Position numbers and translations under genes: made by a program
DNA from: Ianthella basta
Lineage: Eukaryota; Porifera; Demospongiae; Verongiida; Ianthellidae
Assembly (NCBI GenBank): GCA_964019415.1
Contig: OZ025868.1
Coordinates: 10,229,143 to 10,293,142, forward strand
Reading direction: 5' to 3'
DNA: 64,000 nt
Shown here: positions 51,969 through 63,762 of the stretch, one piece after another
Layout of the letters: every line of letters starts with the position of its first letter
How positions within the stretch are numbered: the stretch's first letter is position 1
Notes under the pieces: model-generated
Told to the model about the DNA's origin: nothing
What the model saw: the letters and a program-made list of their open reading frames with translations, nothing else
The model's database searches: none

Positions 51969-52583
51969 ATCTCCTATCTTAATGTATTAGGGCGCTTCAG
52001 CGAAACTAGCCAAACGACAGTGGCAAAGAACAATTAAAGGCCATGGATAGGCTTCTTCTGATGTACTGACGACGGCAGCCTACCCAAAGGCAACCTGGAG
52101 TACACATAAGAGAAAAGCGTCATAGGCAGCTCATACCCCATTTGTCTTTTCATATTATTCTTGTTCTCCTTCCCATCAAATATTTGCGCGCTTCTAGTGC
52201 ACAACACAGGGCACCTACAGACCCAAGTCGTGTATGAGGACTTACGTACCTATGTCAGGGACTATAATCTGAGCACCGGTGGCAATCTGATAAGTACAGT
52301 GCTGGAGCGGGCAGGAAATTTGTCCTCCCCGTGTATTATAGATATATACCCCAATGCCGCCATTTTGTTGCGCTGGTATACCGTACAGTACATGGCGGTC
52401 GCTTCATCAAAATAGGCATAACTGTGCTCGATACTCTGCACAATCTTCAGCTAATTTAAGGAAGGGGTATTAGTCAGCGCTGGTATCAGTCTGATGTACC
52501 ATAGTCCTTTGGATATGCAAAAACGGTACAAACTAGTGTATATGTACAGTGTATTCCTTTAGAATTAAAATTGATTTAGGAAT

Positions 52584-52830
52584 GGCCAGCAGAAAAGCAT
52601 AGAAACAAGCAACAGTAAGTCCACCATGATGGACCACATTGCCATGAAGTTTGTTATGCATTCCTAATTTCCTTGTAGCTACATGGGACTGCTAGCTAGA
52701 CATTTGGGCCCATGTAGCTGCACAAGGAAATTAGGAATGCGTAGCAAACTTCACAGCAATGTGGTTCATCATGGTGTTGAGTTACTGTTGCTTGTTTCTA
52801 TGCTTGTTCTGCTGGCTTGTTCTGCTGGCC
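52584..52830. mobile_element. 247-bp imperfect palindrome
   Basis: GGCCAGCAGAAAAGCATAGA at the left and its reverse complement near 52,795-52,830 enclose paired CATTGCCATGAAGTTTG / CAAACTTCACAGCAATG and CCTAATTTCCTTG / CAAGGAAATTAGG. It is a hairpin element with no ORF. DNA between 51,970 and 52,580 shows nothing I can identify. Confidence 0.7.
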
Positions 52831-53747
52831 TTGAAACGCTGCCGTAGAGCCAGTGGTGTACTCTTCAACCATTAGTTGAATGTGGGATGGTTCCGTATAG
52901 GGTAAGTAGTAGAGCGCTCATGCACAAGTTGGCTTGCCGCGAGCCAATGTGCTCAACTGAATGAATTCGAAGGCTCCTCTGGGTTAACGCTGTCCTGATT
53001 CAGTGAAAGAAGTAAACTCCCAGATTATTGTGTATGTGCCAGTACACTGCAGCTTTCTGTAGTGTGTATTGAACCATAGACTTTAGCTATGGTTGCATTT
53101 CACATGCATAGTTATAGCCATTGACATCACACACAGTTCCAGTGTATGTGCAACTTGTATTTCTTCACTAACCCACTGGCGCACTCATCACTGAATGCAA
53201 GCTTTTGTGCAAGTGCTCCACCACCACCACCACTGACTGCCACATTCACATATGGTGAGAGAAATGGTGATAGGGCATTTGTACACAATCCTGCCAAAGG
53301 TGAGCTAGCGTGAAAGTGCACAACTGCCAGCACTGACTGCCACATACAAATACAGCCAACATCACCATACACCTATAATGTTACGTGCCTAATATTATAA
53401 TACTGTATGCAACCACCACATGCTACCATTCCATGTACCACTTCCAGGACACCATTACAAACCTGCACCGCTGCCATTGGAGTGCACGTTGCAGCAAGCA
53501 AATGTAACTTGCCTAAGGGCATGCCATTAAATTTCTTCCCATGCACCCTCAATTCAATGGCATGCCCTTAGGCAAGCTTATATTTGCTTGCTGCAGCATG
53601 CACTCTAATGCCAGCTGACTGGCTGTAACTTGCACTGGTGGTCTTTTTCTTCAGCCATTGAGCGCATTTACTTTCTGGCACATGTGGTGGTGCGAATGGT
53701 GTGCGTGCATGTGCTGGCCCGGGGACACTGTAACTTGCACTGCTGGT

Positions 53748-55520
53748 CTTAATATAATATAATATAATATAATATAATATAATATAATTCCCGGGTGGTT
53801 TGGCAGCCCTCATGAACATGTGCTAGGTATGGCTTTGAAGTATGGGAGATTTTAACACTTTTAAATGAGACGGAATTTTTAATTAGGTCTTCGTTCTTCT
53901 ACAAGCGGCCCGCAAAATGCTTATATAAATGCACATAGGAGAACACTTAATGTATGGGGCATTTATATTGATACATAGTGGTATTTTGTATATTAATGCA
54001 ACTCGGCTCGTTGAGACGTGAAACTTGGTGGACACGTCCAAGTGGTCCACCTTCCTATGTTATTAGCGGGATTTCTTAATTAGTCTCAAAATGGTCGACA
54101 TATGTGAGGTGCATGATTTATTCAATCAGCCAGGCCCGCTCAGTCATGACACTGTGAACCTAGCCAGATAATTCGACTGTTCATGTCATTAACAGGATTT
54201 CTTAATTAGTCACAAAATGGCCGAGAAAAGTGAAGTTCATTGCATATCCCACCAACCCAGCCCGCTAAGGGGTGATACTAAGTGGACATAGTTAGAATGC
54301 CCATTTGCTCATGTCATTAGCAGTATTGCTTAATTAGTCACAAAATGGAGGCGACCTTTTGAACAATCATATTTTGACACTAATTTGTAGGTATTTGCCG
54401 CCATGCTGGAGCAGAGCAACACCCACATATACACATGCTCACAACTATTCAGCCACAATATCCAGCTACTATACCACCACATATATAGATAAATACAACC
54501 ATCATCACCACCACCACAGTGGAAGTTGCAATGAGTAGCATATTTTGTGCTAGAGCTGCAAGAAAACAGACCACCACATCAGGCGCTGCTACCACATACT
54601 ACTACCACCACCACACAGTGCAAGTTACAATATTACGGCCACCACATGCATTCCTAGATGGAAATGACTGCCACCACCACCGCCACTCAGTGCAAATTAC
54701 AATGCATACATTCAGTATATGCACCATTGCTCTAGAAAAAACCACCACCACCACCACCACCACACAGTGCAAGTTACAATATCACAGCCACCACCACCTG
54801 TGCCAGTAGAGTATCTGCGTCAGTTGGTCATAGAAAAAGACCACCAGTGCAAGTTACAGTAGCCACCACCACATGTGCCAGTAGAGTATCTGTGCTAGTT
54901 GATCATAGAAAAAGACCACCAGTGCAAGTTACAGTAGCCACCACCACATGTGCCAGTAGAGTATCTGCGCTAGTTGGTAATTGAAAAAGACCACCAGTGC
55001 AAGTTACAGTGGCTCCGGGCCAGCACATGCAAGTTACAGCTGGTCAGAACCTGCACCGCTGCCATTGGAATGCACGCTGCAGCAAGCAATTGTAACTTGC
55101 CTAAGGGCATGCCATTGAATTTCTTCCCATGCACCCTCAATTCAATGGCATGCCCTTAGGCAAGCTTACAATTGCTTGCTGCAGCGTGCATTCCAATGGC
55201 AGCGGTGCAGGTTCTGACCAGCTGTAACTTGCATGTGCTGGCCCGGAGCCACTGTAACTTGCACTGGTGGTCTTTTTCAATTACCAACTAGCGCAGATAC
55301 TCTACTGGCACATGTGGTGGTGGCTACTGTAACTTGCACTGGTGGTCTTTTTCTATGATCAACTAGCACAGATACTCTACTGGCACATGTGGTGGTGGCT
55401 ACTGTAACTTGCACTGGTGGTCTTTTTCTATGACCAACTGACGCAGATACTCTACTGGCACAGGTGGTGGTGGCTGTGATATTGTAACTTGCACTGTGTG
55501 GTGGTGGTGGCGGTGGTGAT
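53748..55520. mobile_element. Palindromic unit E
   Basis: (AATAT)n leader, TTCCCGGG at 53,788, the unique block with three ATTAGTC..CAAAATGG repeats, then the iteron arm 54,590-55,100 with exact 75-bp spacing of CCACCAGTGC at 54,841, 54,916 and 54,991. The opposed arm 55,140-55,520 ends in GTGGTGG and a TA tract. It is very similar to unit C, suggesting recent copying. Confidence 0.78.
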
Positions 55521-55540
55521 TTTATATATATATATATATA

Positions 55541-56110
55541 TACAGTGCAAGTTGCAAAATACAAGGGTACTGAAGCCATAAAATAATTTAACAATTTAAA
55601 TATGCCAGAATTTAAATTAGGCCTTTGTTTACGTGCAAGGTCGCACCAAATTGCAAAATGCCATAGCCCCTTATCATTGCTATGGCACATTTATACTGAT
55701 AGTGGGTGTTATAATAATTTAATATGAGAATCCAGCAAATGCTCACAAAACTTGGTAGGCAAGTGCAAGTGGTCGATGAGGCTGTGCACTCAGCAGGGAT
55801 TAGTAATGAAAGACTCTTGCTGTTCAATAGACCAGTTGCATGTAACTCAGGAATGTTGTGGTTAAGGCGATGTTGATGATAAGACCTTGTTCGATTCATA
55901 GAAGCACTGGTGCATATACTGCATGTGCAGATTGCAACTTGCAATGTGTGCACATGGTGGCGGTGGTATAAATAATGCAAACACTCTACCTGCACTCGGA
56001 GTGGTTACCACAAGCAACTTGCACTTGTGGTCTTGTTCCTAGTAGCACTGCACATATACTGCATGCGCAGATTGGAACTTGCACTGTGTGGTGGTGGTGG
56101 TGGTGGTAGT
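55541..56110. mobile_element. Diverged relative with GCAAGTTGCA termini
   Basis: It starts TA-CAGTGCAAGTTGCAAAAT at about 55,541 and ends GGAACTTGCACTGTGTGG at about 56,088. Internal ATGCCAGAATTTAAATTAGGCC recalls the unique block of the main family. It is shorter and older. Confidence 0.5.
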
Positions 56111-56512
56111 GTCATGGAAGTGGTGCCATGGGATGGTAGCATGTGGTGGTTGTATATAATATTATAATATTTGGGCACGTGACATTATAGGTGTAGGATG
56201 ATGTTGGCTGTACATGTATTTGTATGTGGCAGTCAGTGTTGGCAGTTGTGCACTTGCGCACTAGCTTGCCTTTGGCAGGATTCTGTACAAATACCCTATC
56301 ACCATTTGTCTCACCATATGTGAATGTGGCAGTCAGTGGCGATGATGGAGCAGTTGTAAGAAAGCTTGCCTTCAGTGGTAGGTGCACCAGTAGGTAAGTG
56401 AAGAAATGCAAGGTGCACACACACTGGAACTGTGTGTTGTATCAATGGCTATAACTATGCATGTGAATGCAACCATACGCAATGCGTACGGGTGGAAACG
56501 TCCCACGTTTGA

Positions 56513-56959
56513 CTAATGGTCGAAGATTACTCCGCTGGTACTATGGCAGTGTTCCTCTGAACACTTCCTCAAGGCTCCTCCTCCACAGAGGCCATGTGTC
56601 TTCCGAGTACCTATTGATTTGCTGTCTTCGCACAGTAGGCACTCAGAATCAAGGCCATGGGTAGCTAGGTTGTCAACTTCAGCTCCACACTGGCTGCAAT
56701 CATACGGCTGACACAAGGGGGTTCCAAGGCAGAGGCCCACTGCCACCCAGATTGTATTGTCATCCATCCTCAGCTCCAGTGATGAGACTGAGAAGGTGTT
56801 CAGCCATGCTCCAGACTCCTTGTTAGTAGCTGCTAACAAGCGTGCTCGGGACTGGATATCAGGCGCAGCCTCCAGTAGAAACGCAAGGTCTCTAGAATTT
56901 TGGGGAGATCCCAGTTCCTCTGATGGTGGGAGGCAGGTTCTGATGGGATGAGTGTGCAA
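56513..56959 (-). pseudogene. Retroelement-type protein fragment with Cys-rich ATHGL block
   Basis: The 148-residue frame includes RARLLAATNKESGAWLN, LRMDDNTIWVAVGL and PLCQPYDCSQCGAEVDNLATHGL. From memory this Cys-x2-Cys-Gly..ATHGL block belongs to a protein widespread in sponge and cnidarian genomes downstream of reverse-transcriptase regions, where it precedes a nuclease-like domain. Only the N-terminal part of that module is here, and the frame then runs into unrelated residues. It is probably a dead LINE fragment. The tail of the same family may be at 46.6 kb. Confidence 0.5.
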
Positions 56960-57062
56960 TTACTATTTCACAGTTATTAGTACTAGTTTACTCAAGCTTC
57001 ATGAATTCACATTACAATTACCATATTTGCTCGACCCAGTTGCTTATAAACTGTAATCAGTG

Positions 57063-57369
57063 CAGGGGCGTAGCGAGGGGGGTTTCTGGGGGTTTCAGGA
57101 AACCCCTTTTCAAAATAATAGTACCAATAAACTGAAGAGAAGTAGCTATTGCAAACTTAACTGGTGCTTGAGGTAGTGCAGCCAATGGCCTTTTGATAGC
57201 TGGTGCACTATAGAAGACAGGTTTCGTTCGAATTTACATCGCTTCCCTCATGATTTCAGTTGCAAAAATGACAACCTCGCGTTTGGCGGCCATTTTGATG
57301 GTGTAATATGACGTCATTTTTAGCCTAAACCGGAAAAACTCCCTTATGAAATGCTTGGCTACGCCCCTG
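57063..57369. mobile_element. 307-bp MITE with CAGGGGCGTAGC ends and 5-bp TSD
   Basis: The ends CAGGGGCGTAGC and GCTACGCCCCTG are perfect 12-bp inverted repeats, flanked by CAGTG at 57,058-57,062 and 57,370-57,374. It has no ORF. Ends of this type are common on non-autonomous DNA transposons in animals; the superfamily is not assigned. It lies 40-100 bp upstream of the membrane-protein frame. Confidence 0.8.
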
Positions 57370-57406
57370 CAGTGAATAGCATGTTAGTTGGCCAGCAACT
57401 CCCCAG

Positions 57407-58438
57407 GTACCTGTGGTTGAAGAAGACAACTGTGTGTTATCAATTGGATATCTCAACCTTTCCGACATGGCTGTGGCAACCTTACCCATCATTGGCACAC
57501 CCCCGTTTGGATTCTTCCTCTTCCTGGATTTCCTCCCCGTGGCTGCATTGCTTATTGTCGTGATACTATGGCAGTTGTATTTGGCCGTGACTGCAATTGG
57601 GCGATGTTACTCTGTTTCTCTTTACGCTATGTTCCTCAATTTCAAGATCGTTTCATCTGTGGGCGATTTCACATGTGTCAAGTTATTCCCCAATCTTTTC
57701 AAGAAACACAAGCAGTGTACGCAAAACACCGTAAAGGTGTTCATAACATTTTTGGACCGTGACATTGAAGATCATTTGGGACTTAAAGGTGCTTTCTACT
57801 CGCTTGCTTTCTCTATTCTAACTGCATCTGTATTGGTATTTTTTCGCCTATTCCCGGTGGCCGTCAGCGGTGAGTGCTTAGAAAAAGATGGCCTCCTTCG
57901 TCCTCTCTTCTGCTACACGGACCAGAGCAGCTATCCAATCGATTGCACCACTTATACCAACAACGTTACAGCTATGGCATCCAATGACACTCTCCCTGTT
58001 ATCTGCTATGCTCTCTCAACAAATGTTGGGTTGGCAGTTGCAGCAGCAGTCGGATTCGCAGGACTAGTGGCTAGTCTAGTAACTGTGTATGTCCGAGCTT
58101 CTGAATATTGGTTTGAGAAAGACTGGAACTTGTGGTGTCATTTTATTCTGTCGTGGATTGCTTTTTTCACAGTTACATGTACTGCATGTGCCTACGCTAC
58201 TCTTTCAATTGGTGGTAAAATTGGTAACAGCCAAGAGGCTACAGGGCAGCTGGTTGCTCGTTTTGCCTACTTATTGCTGCCTGTCTTCGCATTTTTTCCT
58301 TTCCTTGTTATTATGGCCCGCCTCTATTCCCACTGTGAGCAGCAGCAGTACAGCAGCTTGTGCCCAGATCAAGAGCCAGAACAGCAGAGGAGGCTGAGCT
58401 CTCATAGTTTCAGTAATGGGACAAACACTAGTATGTAA
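57407..58438 (+). CDS. Uncharacterised multi-pass membrane protein
   Basis: An intact frame of 323 residues from the first in-frame ATG (57,467), or 343 if an exon begins after CCCCAG at 57,406. An in-frame stop lies at 57,377, so the frame does not extend further without splicing. Five hydrophobic segments are visible at about residues 14-45, 109-133, 186-208, 224-248 and 264-285 (counted from 57,467). A Cys-rich loop with N-glycosylation sites (NVT, NDT) lies between segments 2 and 3, and a basic/Cys stretch (FKKHKQC) lies after segment 1. The tail is polar with QQQ and Ser-rich residues. I do not recognise the family. It is probably a plasma-membrane or endomembrane protein. No neighbour informs its role. 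Confidence 0.75.
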   Translation, partial: VPVVEEDNCVLSIGYLNLSDMAVATLPIIGTPPFGFFLFLDFLPVAALLIVVILWQLYLAVTAIGRCYSVSLYAMFLNFKIVSSVGDFTCVKLFPNLFKKHKQCTQNTVKVFITFLDRDIEDHLGLKGAFYSLAFSILTASVLVFFRLFPVAVSGECLEKDGLLRPLFCYTDQSSYPIDCTTYTNNVTAMASNDTLPVICYALSTNVGLAVAAAVGFAGLVASLVTVYVRASEYWFEKDWNLWCHFILSWIAFFTVTCTACAYATLSIGGKIGNSQEATGQLVARFAYLLLPVFAFFPFLVIMARLYSHCEQQQYSSLCPDQEPEQQRRLSSHSFSNGTNTSM

Positions 58439-60710
58439 CATTCATTAGCTAGCTACCTGTGGTATTTGTAAATTCAAGTACACAGTGATCAATTAGTGAT
58501 TTGTGCAACTAATAGCTAGATGTAGCAGCTGTGTGTACATCAGATTTGCTTGATTGCTTTAATATGATTGAAAAGTCCAATCATGGTCTGCATGCCAGCG
58601 GTGTTCATGACTAGTAATGGTCATTCCCCCGTTATGAGACAACCTCCCCATATCACCCTGGGTCCTGTAGTAACACCGGAAGTAGTCTGGCTAGCCATAT
58701 AGAACCGCCCCAATAGCGCAAACCTACGGTGGCCGAGTGGGGTCAGCCGCCATAGAATCCTGCTGTCAAGCCCTTGAATCAGTGACTTGTGCTTTTCGCC
58801 GTGGATTGAGGCTAGGAGAGCATTCACTTGAGCCTTCGCACCGCATCGTAAGCTCTGTGGCTCTTCCTCGCAGCCTTGCAGCTCGAGATCTGTTAATTGA
58901 ATTTTCTGCAATGGTGTTGTGAATGCTGGCAGTGGGCTTGTAACCTTCGTGTTTTTCTAACGTCAGGGGTGTAAGGTAGCTACACATACACTGGCTGTAC
59001 TATGAACCGTTGACAGCGAGTTTTATTTAACAATCTGTTTAGCATCTGCTTCATGGTTGTAACACCCAGTCAATACTCAACACCCAGCATAGGCGTCAGA
59101 ACCAGGGGGGCAGGGTAGCCTCGCTAAGCCAGGCCTATTTTATATGGTCCCTCACTTCTCATAGAAGGGTATATAGCAAGATTTGGACACATGTAGCTAT
59201 TATTATGTATGTGCCAATATGTAACTCCAATGTTAATGCTCATGAGTGCCAATAACTATATTATGTGTTCATGACTCATGTAGTTAAGGGCTGCTACTTT
59301 GGACCACATTGTGTCATAGTGCCTGTGTGGCATGATGCACTCTAATATCATTGATTGATTGCTATATCAACTAGTCGGTTCTTTGATCTTCAGCCTAGTT
59401 AGCTAAGCATGCTATAAATTAATACACTTTTCTTCTCTGTATTACACTCTTGACTCACTTAAGCCTGGGGTGGTGAAGCATGAAACACAATGAGCAGGCC
59501 ATCTTATTTCTTGTGCTATGAGAAGACATGAAAGTAGGCAGGTTGATGAAGGGGGGGGGGGGGGGGGATAAGTGATCCCTTATGAGTGAATTCATAGTCT
59601 GTGCTAATTGTCATAGCTATTTTTCTTAGAAGGAGCCATGAATATCATTATGACTAGCTAGCTAGGCATACACAGTTGGGTCATATACAAGGGAATTGGG
59701 AATGCTGAATGAAGTGAGGCATATCACCAGTCTTCAGTTACTATTATATCACTGTTAAAAATATGACGTGACTGTCGCACCATTCGATCAGTGCTCACAC
59801 CAAGGGTGTATTCAGTCACACTGTTACTTTAGTGTGACGTTCACACTGACACCAGTATGCACACTGTTGCTCACATCATTCTGATAGATTATGAGACTTT
59901 AGAGTAATTCATAGGCAAAGATGAGAGTTTACTTGGAATCCGACAAGCTACCTAAGTACATTTATGCATAGCTACCCTGCACACAGCTTAGCCTGATGGT
60001 ATGTTGTGTACACTGCAATGTCCTCCTCAAAGTTGTATGTTATTTGTGCAGTTTAATGTATCATTAGGTACTTTGTTTCACCCATAAACTATCCTGCCAT
60101 GTGGTAGGCTGTGTACTATGTATATGCTAAACCTCAAAGTAGTGTACCATCTCTGCAGTGAAATGTACCATGAAGTGCTTAGTTTCTTGCAAACTGTTCA
60201 AATAAATGGCATGTTGTGTACTACATGGTTGGAGTGAACATCACACTGCAATGGGTGTGCTCACAGTTTGATTGTGTGATCATCACACAATGTTTGTAAC
60301 AGTGTAATACTTGTTCCATTGCTTGCTAGCCATTCATAAATGCCTTTTTATTTTAAAGGAACATTACACTAAATAATAACTGATGGAAAGATTCAGTCCC
60401 ATGACTTCACTGCATAAAGTCTTTATTTACTTAAGTGCTGAAGTATACAACACATGATTTGACACATTCAACTTCACTTTCAAAGTGATCAAGCCCAACC
60501 CACATTGTAAGCCCACCTTTTAAACTCTGCCCACATAATTAATTGACCTGCATGCCATTGCACTGCAGACACCGGCACAGGCATTGCATTGCCATGTGCA
60601 TTGATATGAAAATTGAGTGGGTTTGCAAGAAAGCACCTACTGATCATTAGTAACGGTAGTTCTCGAAATACCAGCTTAATTAAGCGACAGGAATGGAACT
60701 TGTTGGTATA
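58439..60710. other. Gap without a recognised gene
   Basis: The region is AT-rich. A poly-G run of about 17 lies at 59,551-59,568, and a short segment near 59,585-59,655 recurs loosely at 61,843-61,905 (ATTCATAG..CCATGAATAT). No coding or RNA feature is supported. Confidence 0.4.
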
Positions 60711-60750
60711 TCAACTAGATGGAAGTGAGGGCTTCTCAGCTGGCTCAGGC

Positions 60751-60987
60751 ATCAGAAAGGGTTGGTTCTCTAATACCAGCTTCACAACAGGGTTGAAAAC
60801 CTTGCCGACGTTTAGACCAGATGCTCTGGTCTTCTTCAGGGCGAAGTGTGTATGTATGCATGTGTGCATGTATGCATGTGTGTATGTATGTCTTTACCCT
60901 GAAGAAGACCAGAGCATCTGGTCAAAACGTCGGCAAGGTTTTCAACCCTGTTGTGAAGCTAGTATTAGAGAACCAACCCTTTCTGAT
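60751..60987. mobile_element. Short Penelope-like inverted pair with degenerate hammerheads
   Basis: Two 91-bp arms (60,751-60,841 and 60,897-60,987) are inverted copies around a TGTATGTATGCA spacer. Each carries CTGAAGA, the stem GACCAGAGCATCTGGTC and (A/T)AAAC-GTC, a hammerhead layout with two core substitutions (CTGATGA and GAAAC are canonical). A 10-bp direct repeat TCAACTAGAT at 60,711-60,720 and 60,987-60,996 looks like a target duplication, separated from the left arm by 30 extra bases. It has no ORF and is non-autonomous. Confidence 0.65.
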
Positions 60988-61239
60988 CAACTAGATTCCC
61001 TGTCTTCTTTGGGACAAGAATATATGCTAGCATGCATGAGCACTTAATACTTATAACCGTGCATCTCTCAATCACATTCTTCCCATGACAGCAAATGATG
61101 AAATATGGAGGACAATGTGGCTGCATAGTTCTTTAGACATTTGAGACTGTTGGCTTGCATGCAGCCGAGTGCGTGTTTCAGAATAAGTCAAGTTTGGGAC
61201 AACATGTATGTCGTATGTTAGTATTCTGGAGCATTTCCA

Positions 61240-61745
61240 CCACCCTGTCAATTCTGTTGCCTTCTCTTGTATCCAGCATATAATCTATTGCACTCCACAC
61301 CACCCTTGAGAGTAAAGAGTGTAGTGGGAGGTCATGGATCACTTCCCTAGCCAGTTGACCTGTCTCCATTCACCTCTTCTCACAGCACAACAAACAAAGT
61401 GGTGTGATCTTGTGTATTGCATACTTCAGCACCCTAAGGAGTATAGAGTTTATTCAGGAAGTCATGAGACTGGATCACTCCCCCGGTTGACCTGTCTCCA
61501 TTCACCTCTTCTCACAGCACAACAAAGTGGTGTGATCTTGTGTGTCTTGCATACTTTAGCAACCTAAAGAGTATAGAGTTTATTCAGGAAGTCATGAGAC
61601 TGGATCACTCCCCCGGTTGACCTGTCTCCATTCATGTCTTCTCATAACACAACACAAGGTGAGTGATCTTGTGCGTTGCATCATTCAGCACCCTTGGGAG
61701 TATAGAGGTTATTCAACAAAGTCATGTTACTGGATCTCACCCTCA
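61240..61745. repeat. Tandem repeat, 130-136-bp unit, about 3-4 copies
   Basis: GGATCACT anchors at 61,336, 61,472 and 61,602, and a degenerate GGATCTCAC at 61,732, give periods of 136, 130 and 130 bp. Shared text includes TTGACCTGTCTCCATTCA and GAGTATAGAGTTTATTCA. The copy left of 61,336 is degenerate. There is no coding evidence. Confidence 0.85.
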
Positions 61746-61993
61746 GACTTCATGCATACTATGCAAAATGCATGTACCCTCTTCTCCCATCTCGCCAAGT
61801 GTAACAAGGTCAATTACAAAAGTGTATTCATTACAAGGAAATTCATAGCCTGAGCTGATTGCTGTGCAGTAGGTATTCCTCTTGGAAGGAACCATGAATA
61901 TAATCGCGAAGTGAGATTCTCGATTGGCAGTTATTAGTCATGTAGTCAATGTTCACTCGATTCCAACCATGCAATAATTCAAAAAGGATTACT

Positions 61994-62027
61994 GACGTTT
62001 CGGCCACAATTCTTTGGCCTTCATCAG
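61994..62027 (-). ncRNA. Hammerhead ribozyme core, 3' arm of the Penelope-like element
   Basis: On the minus strand: CTGATGA, helix II GGCC-AAAGAATTGT-GGCC, GAAAC, then GTC. All invariant hammerhead core bases are present, and helix III is minimal, as is usual for Penelope-associated hammerheads, which are thought to act as dimers. It is on the sense strand downstream of the RT frame. Confidence 0.8.
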
Positions 62028-62136
62028 AGTAACACTGAACAAAACAACAGGACTACACAATTAATAGTACTTCTACACTGGTCAGATTGGTGTCTGTTGA
62101 TCTCATGTACTGTCATAAATGTGTCAACAGTTGACA

Positions 62137-63676
62137 TCACCTAGGCCTACTCTGCTCTGCTGCTGCCTTCTTGGTCATTTGACGAGAAACTAGATGCTTC
62201 CAACAACAATCAATGTCAAGCCCCCGGTCTCGGTTCAGCAATTCTGTCGAGTCCCTGAGGGAGATGTGAATAGCTTCCTTGATCAGCAAGGTGGTGTTGT
62301 GGCTAGCCCTGGTCTCTTCCCAGAGGGGCTGGTGATGCTGGGACCAGGCATGCTCGGCGATAGCTGATTTTTCTGTCTCACCTCTTCTCGTAGCTGCCTG
62401 GTGCTCTTTCAGATGCGTCTCCAATGCCCTCTTCGTTTCCCCTATGTACTTCAGTCTGCAACTACAGGGGATCTCATACACTACCCCAGATGTCTTCAGT
62501 GGAGGGTCTCTATCCTTAGTTCTGCTTAATTCCTGTCTGAGGGTGGATGATGTCCTGAAAACAGTTCTGATGTTATACTTTCTGCAGACCCTCCTGAGAT
62601 CTTCAACTAGGCCTGATACATAGGGGATGTAGAGGGTATGGCGTGGCTGCTCCTCCTGCGACCTTTGCAGTCTTGGTCGAGATGCAGTCCTGACCACTTC
62701 ATACGGGTATCCGTTCTCTTGCAGTACCTGAGTGAGGTGTTCCTCCTCTCTCTCCCTGTTCTGTCTTTGTGTGATGGCCCTGGCTCTGTGAAATAGGCCA
62801 GAAACCATACCTCTTTTCACATGGCAGGGGTGGTGGGAAGAGTACTGCAAGTAACGGTCCGTATGTGTGGGTTTCCTGTACACACCGAAATCTATCATCC
62901 CTCCATCTCCACATTTGACCAGTGTGTCTAGGAAGGGCAGGCTGTTGTTCTCTTCCATCTCCATAGTGAATTGAATTGATGGTCGCAGGCTATTGAGGTG
63001 TACGAGGAAGGTCTTCACGTATCTCTTCTCCATTATGCAGAACGTGTCATCGACATATCTCTTCCACATTCTTGGTCTGTTCTGTGCTGAGCTCAGTGCC
63101 TGATCCTCGAACATCTCCATATAGATGTTGGCAACTACTGGAGAGACTGGGGATCCCATTGCTGCTCCATCCTGCTGTTGGAAGAATTCACTGCGGAAGG
63201 TGAAATACGTTGTCCGGAGGCACAATTCAAGGAGATGGGTGATGTGCTCTGGTGGCAGGAGAGTCCTGTCTTTTAATGCACTGTCCTCTCTGAGTCCTTG
63301 GAGAGTCACTTCCAAGGCTTCACTTACAGGTACATTGGTGAACAAGGACTTCACATCAAAGCTCACCATCACCTCCTCCGGCTGTAGACATACTCCGCTC
63401 AGCATTTCCACAAAGTGCTTCGAGTTCTGCACAAAAGAGTCTGTCTGGCCAGTCAGGGGGGCGATCAGTTCTGTGATGTGTTTGGACAGTTGATATGTAG
63501 GTGATCCAATACTGGACACAATGGGCCTCAAGGGAACATCCGGCTTGTGAATCTTAGGGAGTCTGTACAGCTTGGGTGGTAGGCTAGCGCTAGGCTTCAG
63601 TCTTCTTCCCAGCTCGTTGGGTACAAGACCTTCTTGCTCAAGCTGTCTAACTTTTAGGACTTTTCTCTCAGTGGCC
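62137..63676 (-). CDS. Penelope-like reverse transcriptase with GIY-YIG endonuclease (5'-truncated)
   Basis: The open frame begins in the right inverted repeat (about 63,676) and ends at 62,137; the first ATG is at 63,531 (464 residues). Numbering from that ATG, RT blocks are RPIVSSIGSPTYQLS (start), VSFDVKSLFTNVPVSEAL (about 58), GSPVSPVVANIYME (about 130) and RYVDDTFCIM (YVDD catalytic box, about 163). LYRLPKIHKPDVPL lies just upstream of the ATG. The C-terminal GIY-YIG nuclease starts at about residue 349 (GVVYEIPCSCRLKYIGETKR), with the later EH and N-type residues present. Such proteins copy element RNA and cut the target. The N-terminal part of a complete protein is missing. Confidence 0.9.
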
Positions 63677-63728
63677 AGTGTAGAAATAGTATTAATTGTG
63701 TAGTCCTGTTGTTTTGTTCAGTGTTACT

Positions 63729-63762
63729 CTGATGAAGGCCAAAGAATTGTGGCCGAAACGTC
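63729..63762 (+). ncRNA. Hammerhead ribozyme core, inverted copy in the right arm
   Basis: The same core as at 61,994-62,027 (CTGATGA..GGCC..GGCC-GAAAC-GTC), on the plus strand because the terminal repeats are inverted. It is antisense to the RT frame. Confidence 0.8.

Larger units (their letters stand above)
53088..56476. mobile_element. Composite 3.4-kb inverted-repeat element containing palindromic unit E
   Basis: The outer arms 53,088-53,448 and 56,112-56,476 are diverged inverted copies (TATGGTTGCATT.., CCACATTCACATATGG, CTGCCACATACAAATACA). Each arm contains material such as GGCAGGATTCTGTACAAATACC. Between them lie a reversed iteron arm (53,465-53,747), unit E (53,748-55,520) and a diverged relative (55,541-56,110). 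There is no transposase. The arms are clearly older than the arms of unit A. Confidence 0.65.

Noticed and set aside
58730-58800. tRNA-Ser-like GGTGGCCGAGTGG start
   Set aside because: Only the A-box-like words match; there is no B box or cloverleaf pairing downstream.
63125-63493. 122-residue plus-strand frame
   Set aside because: It is antisense to the Penelope-like RT frame, a coding shadow.
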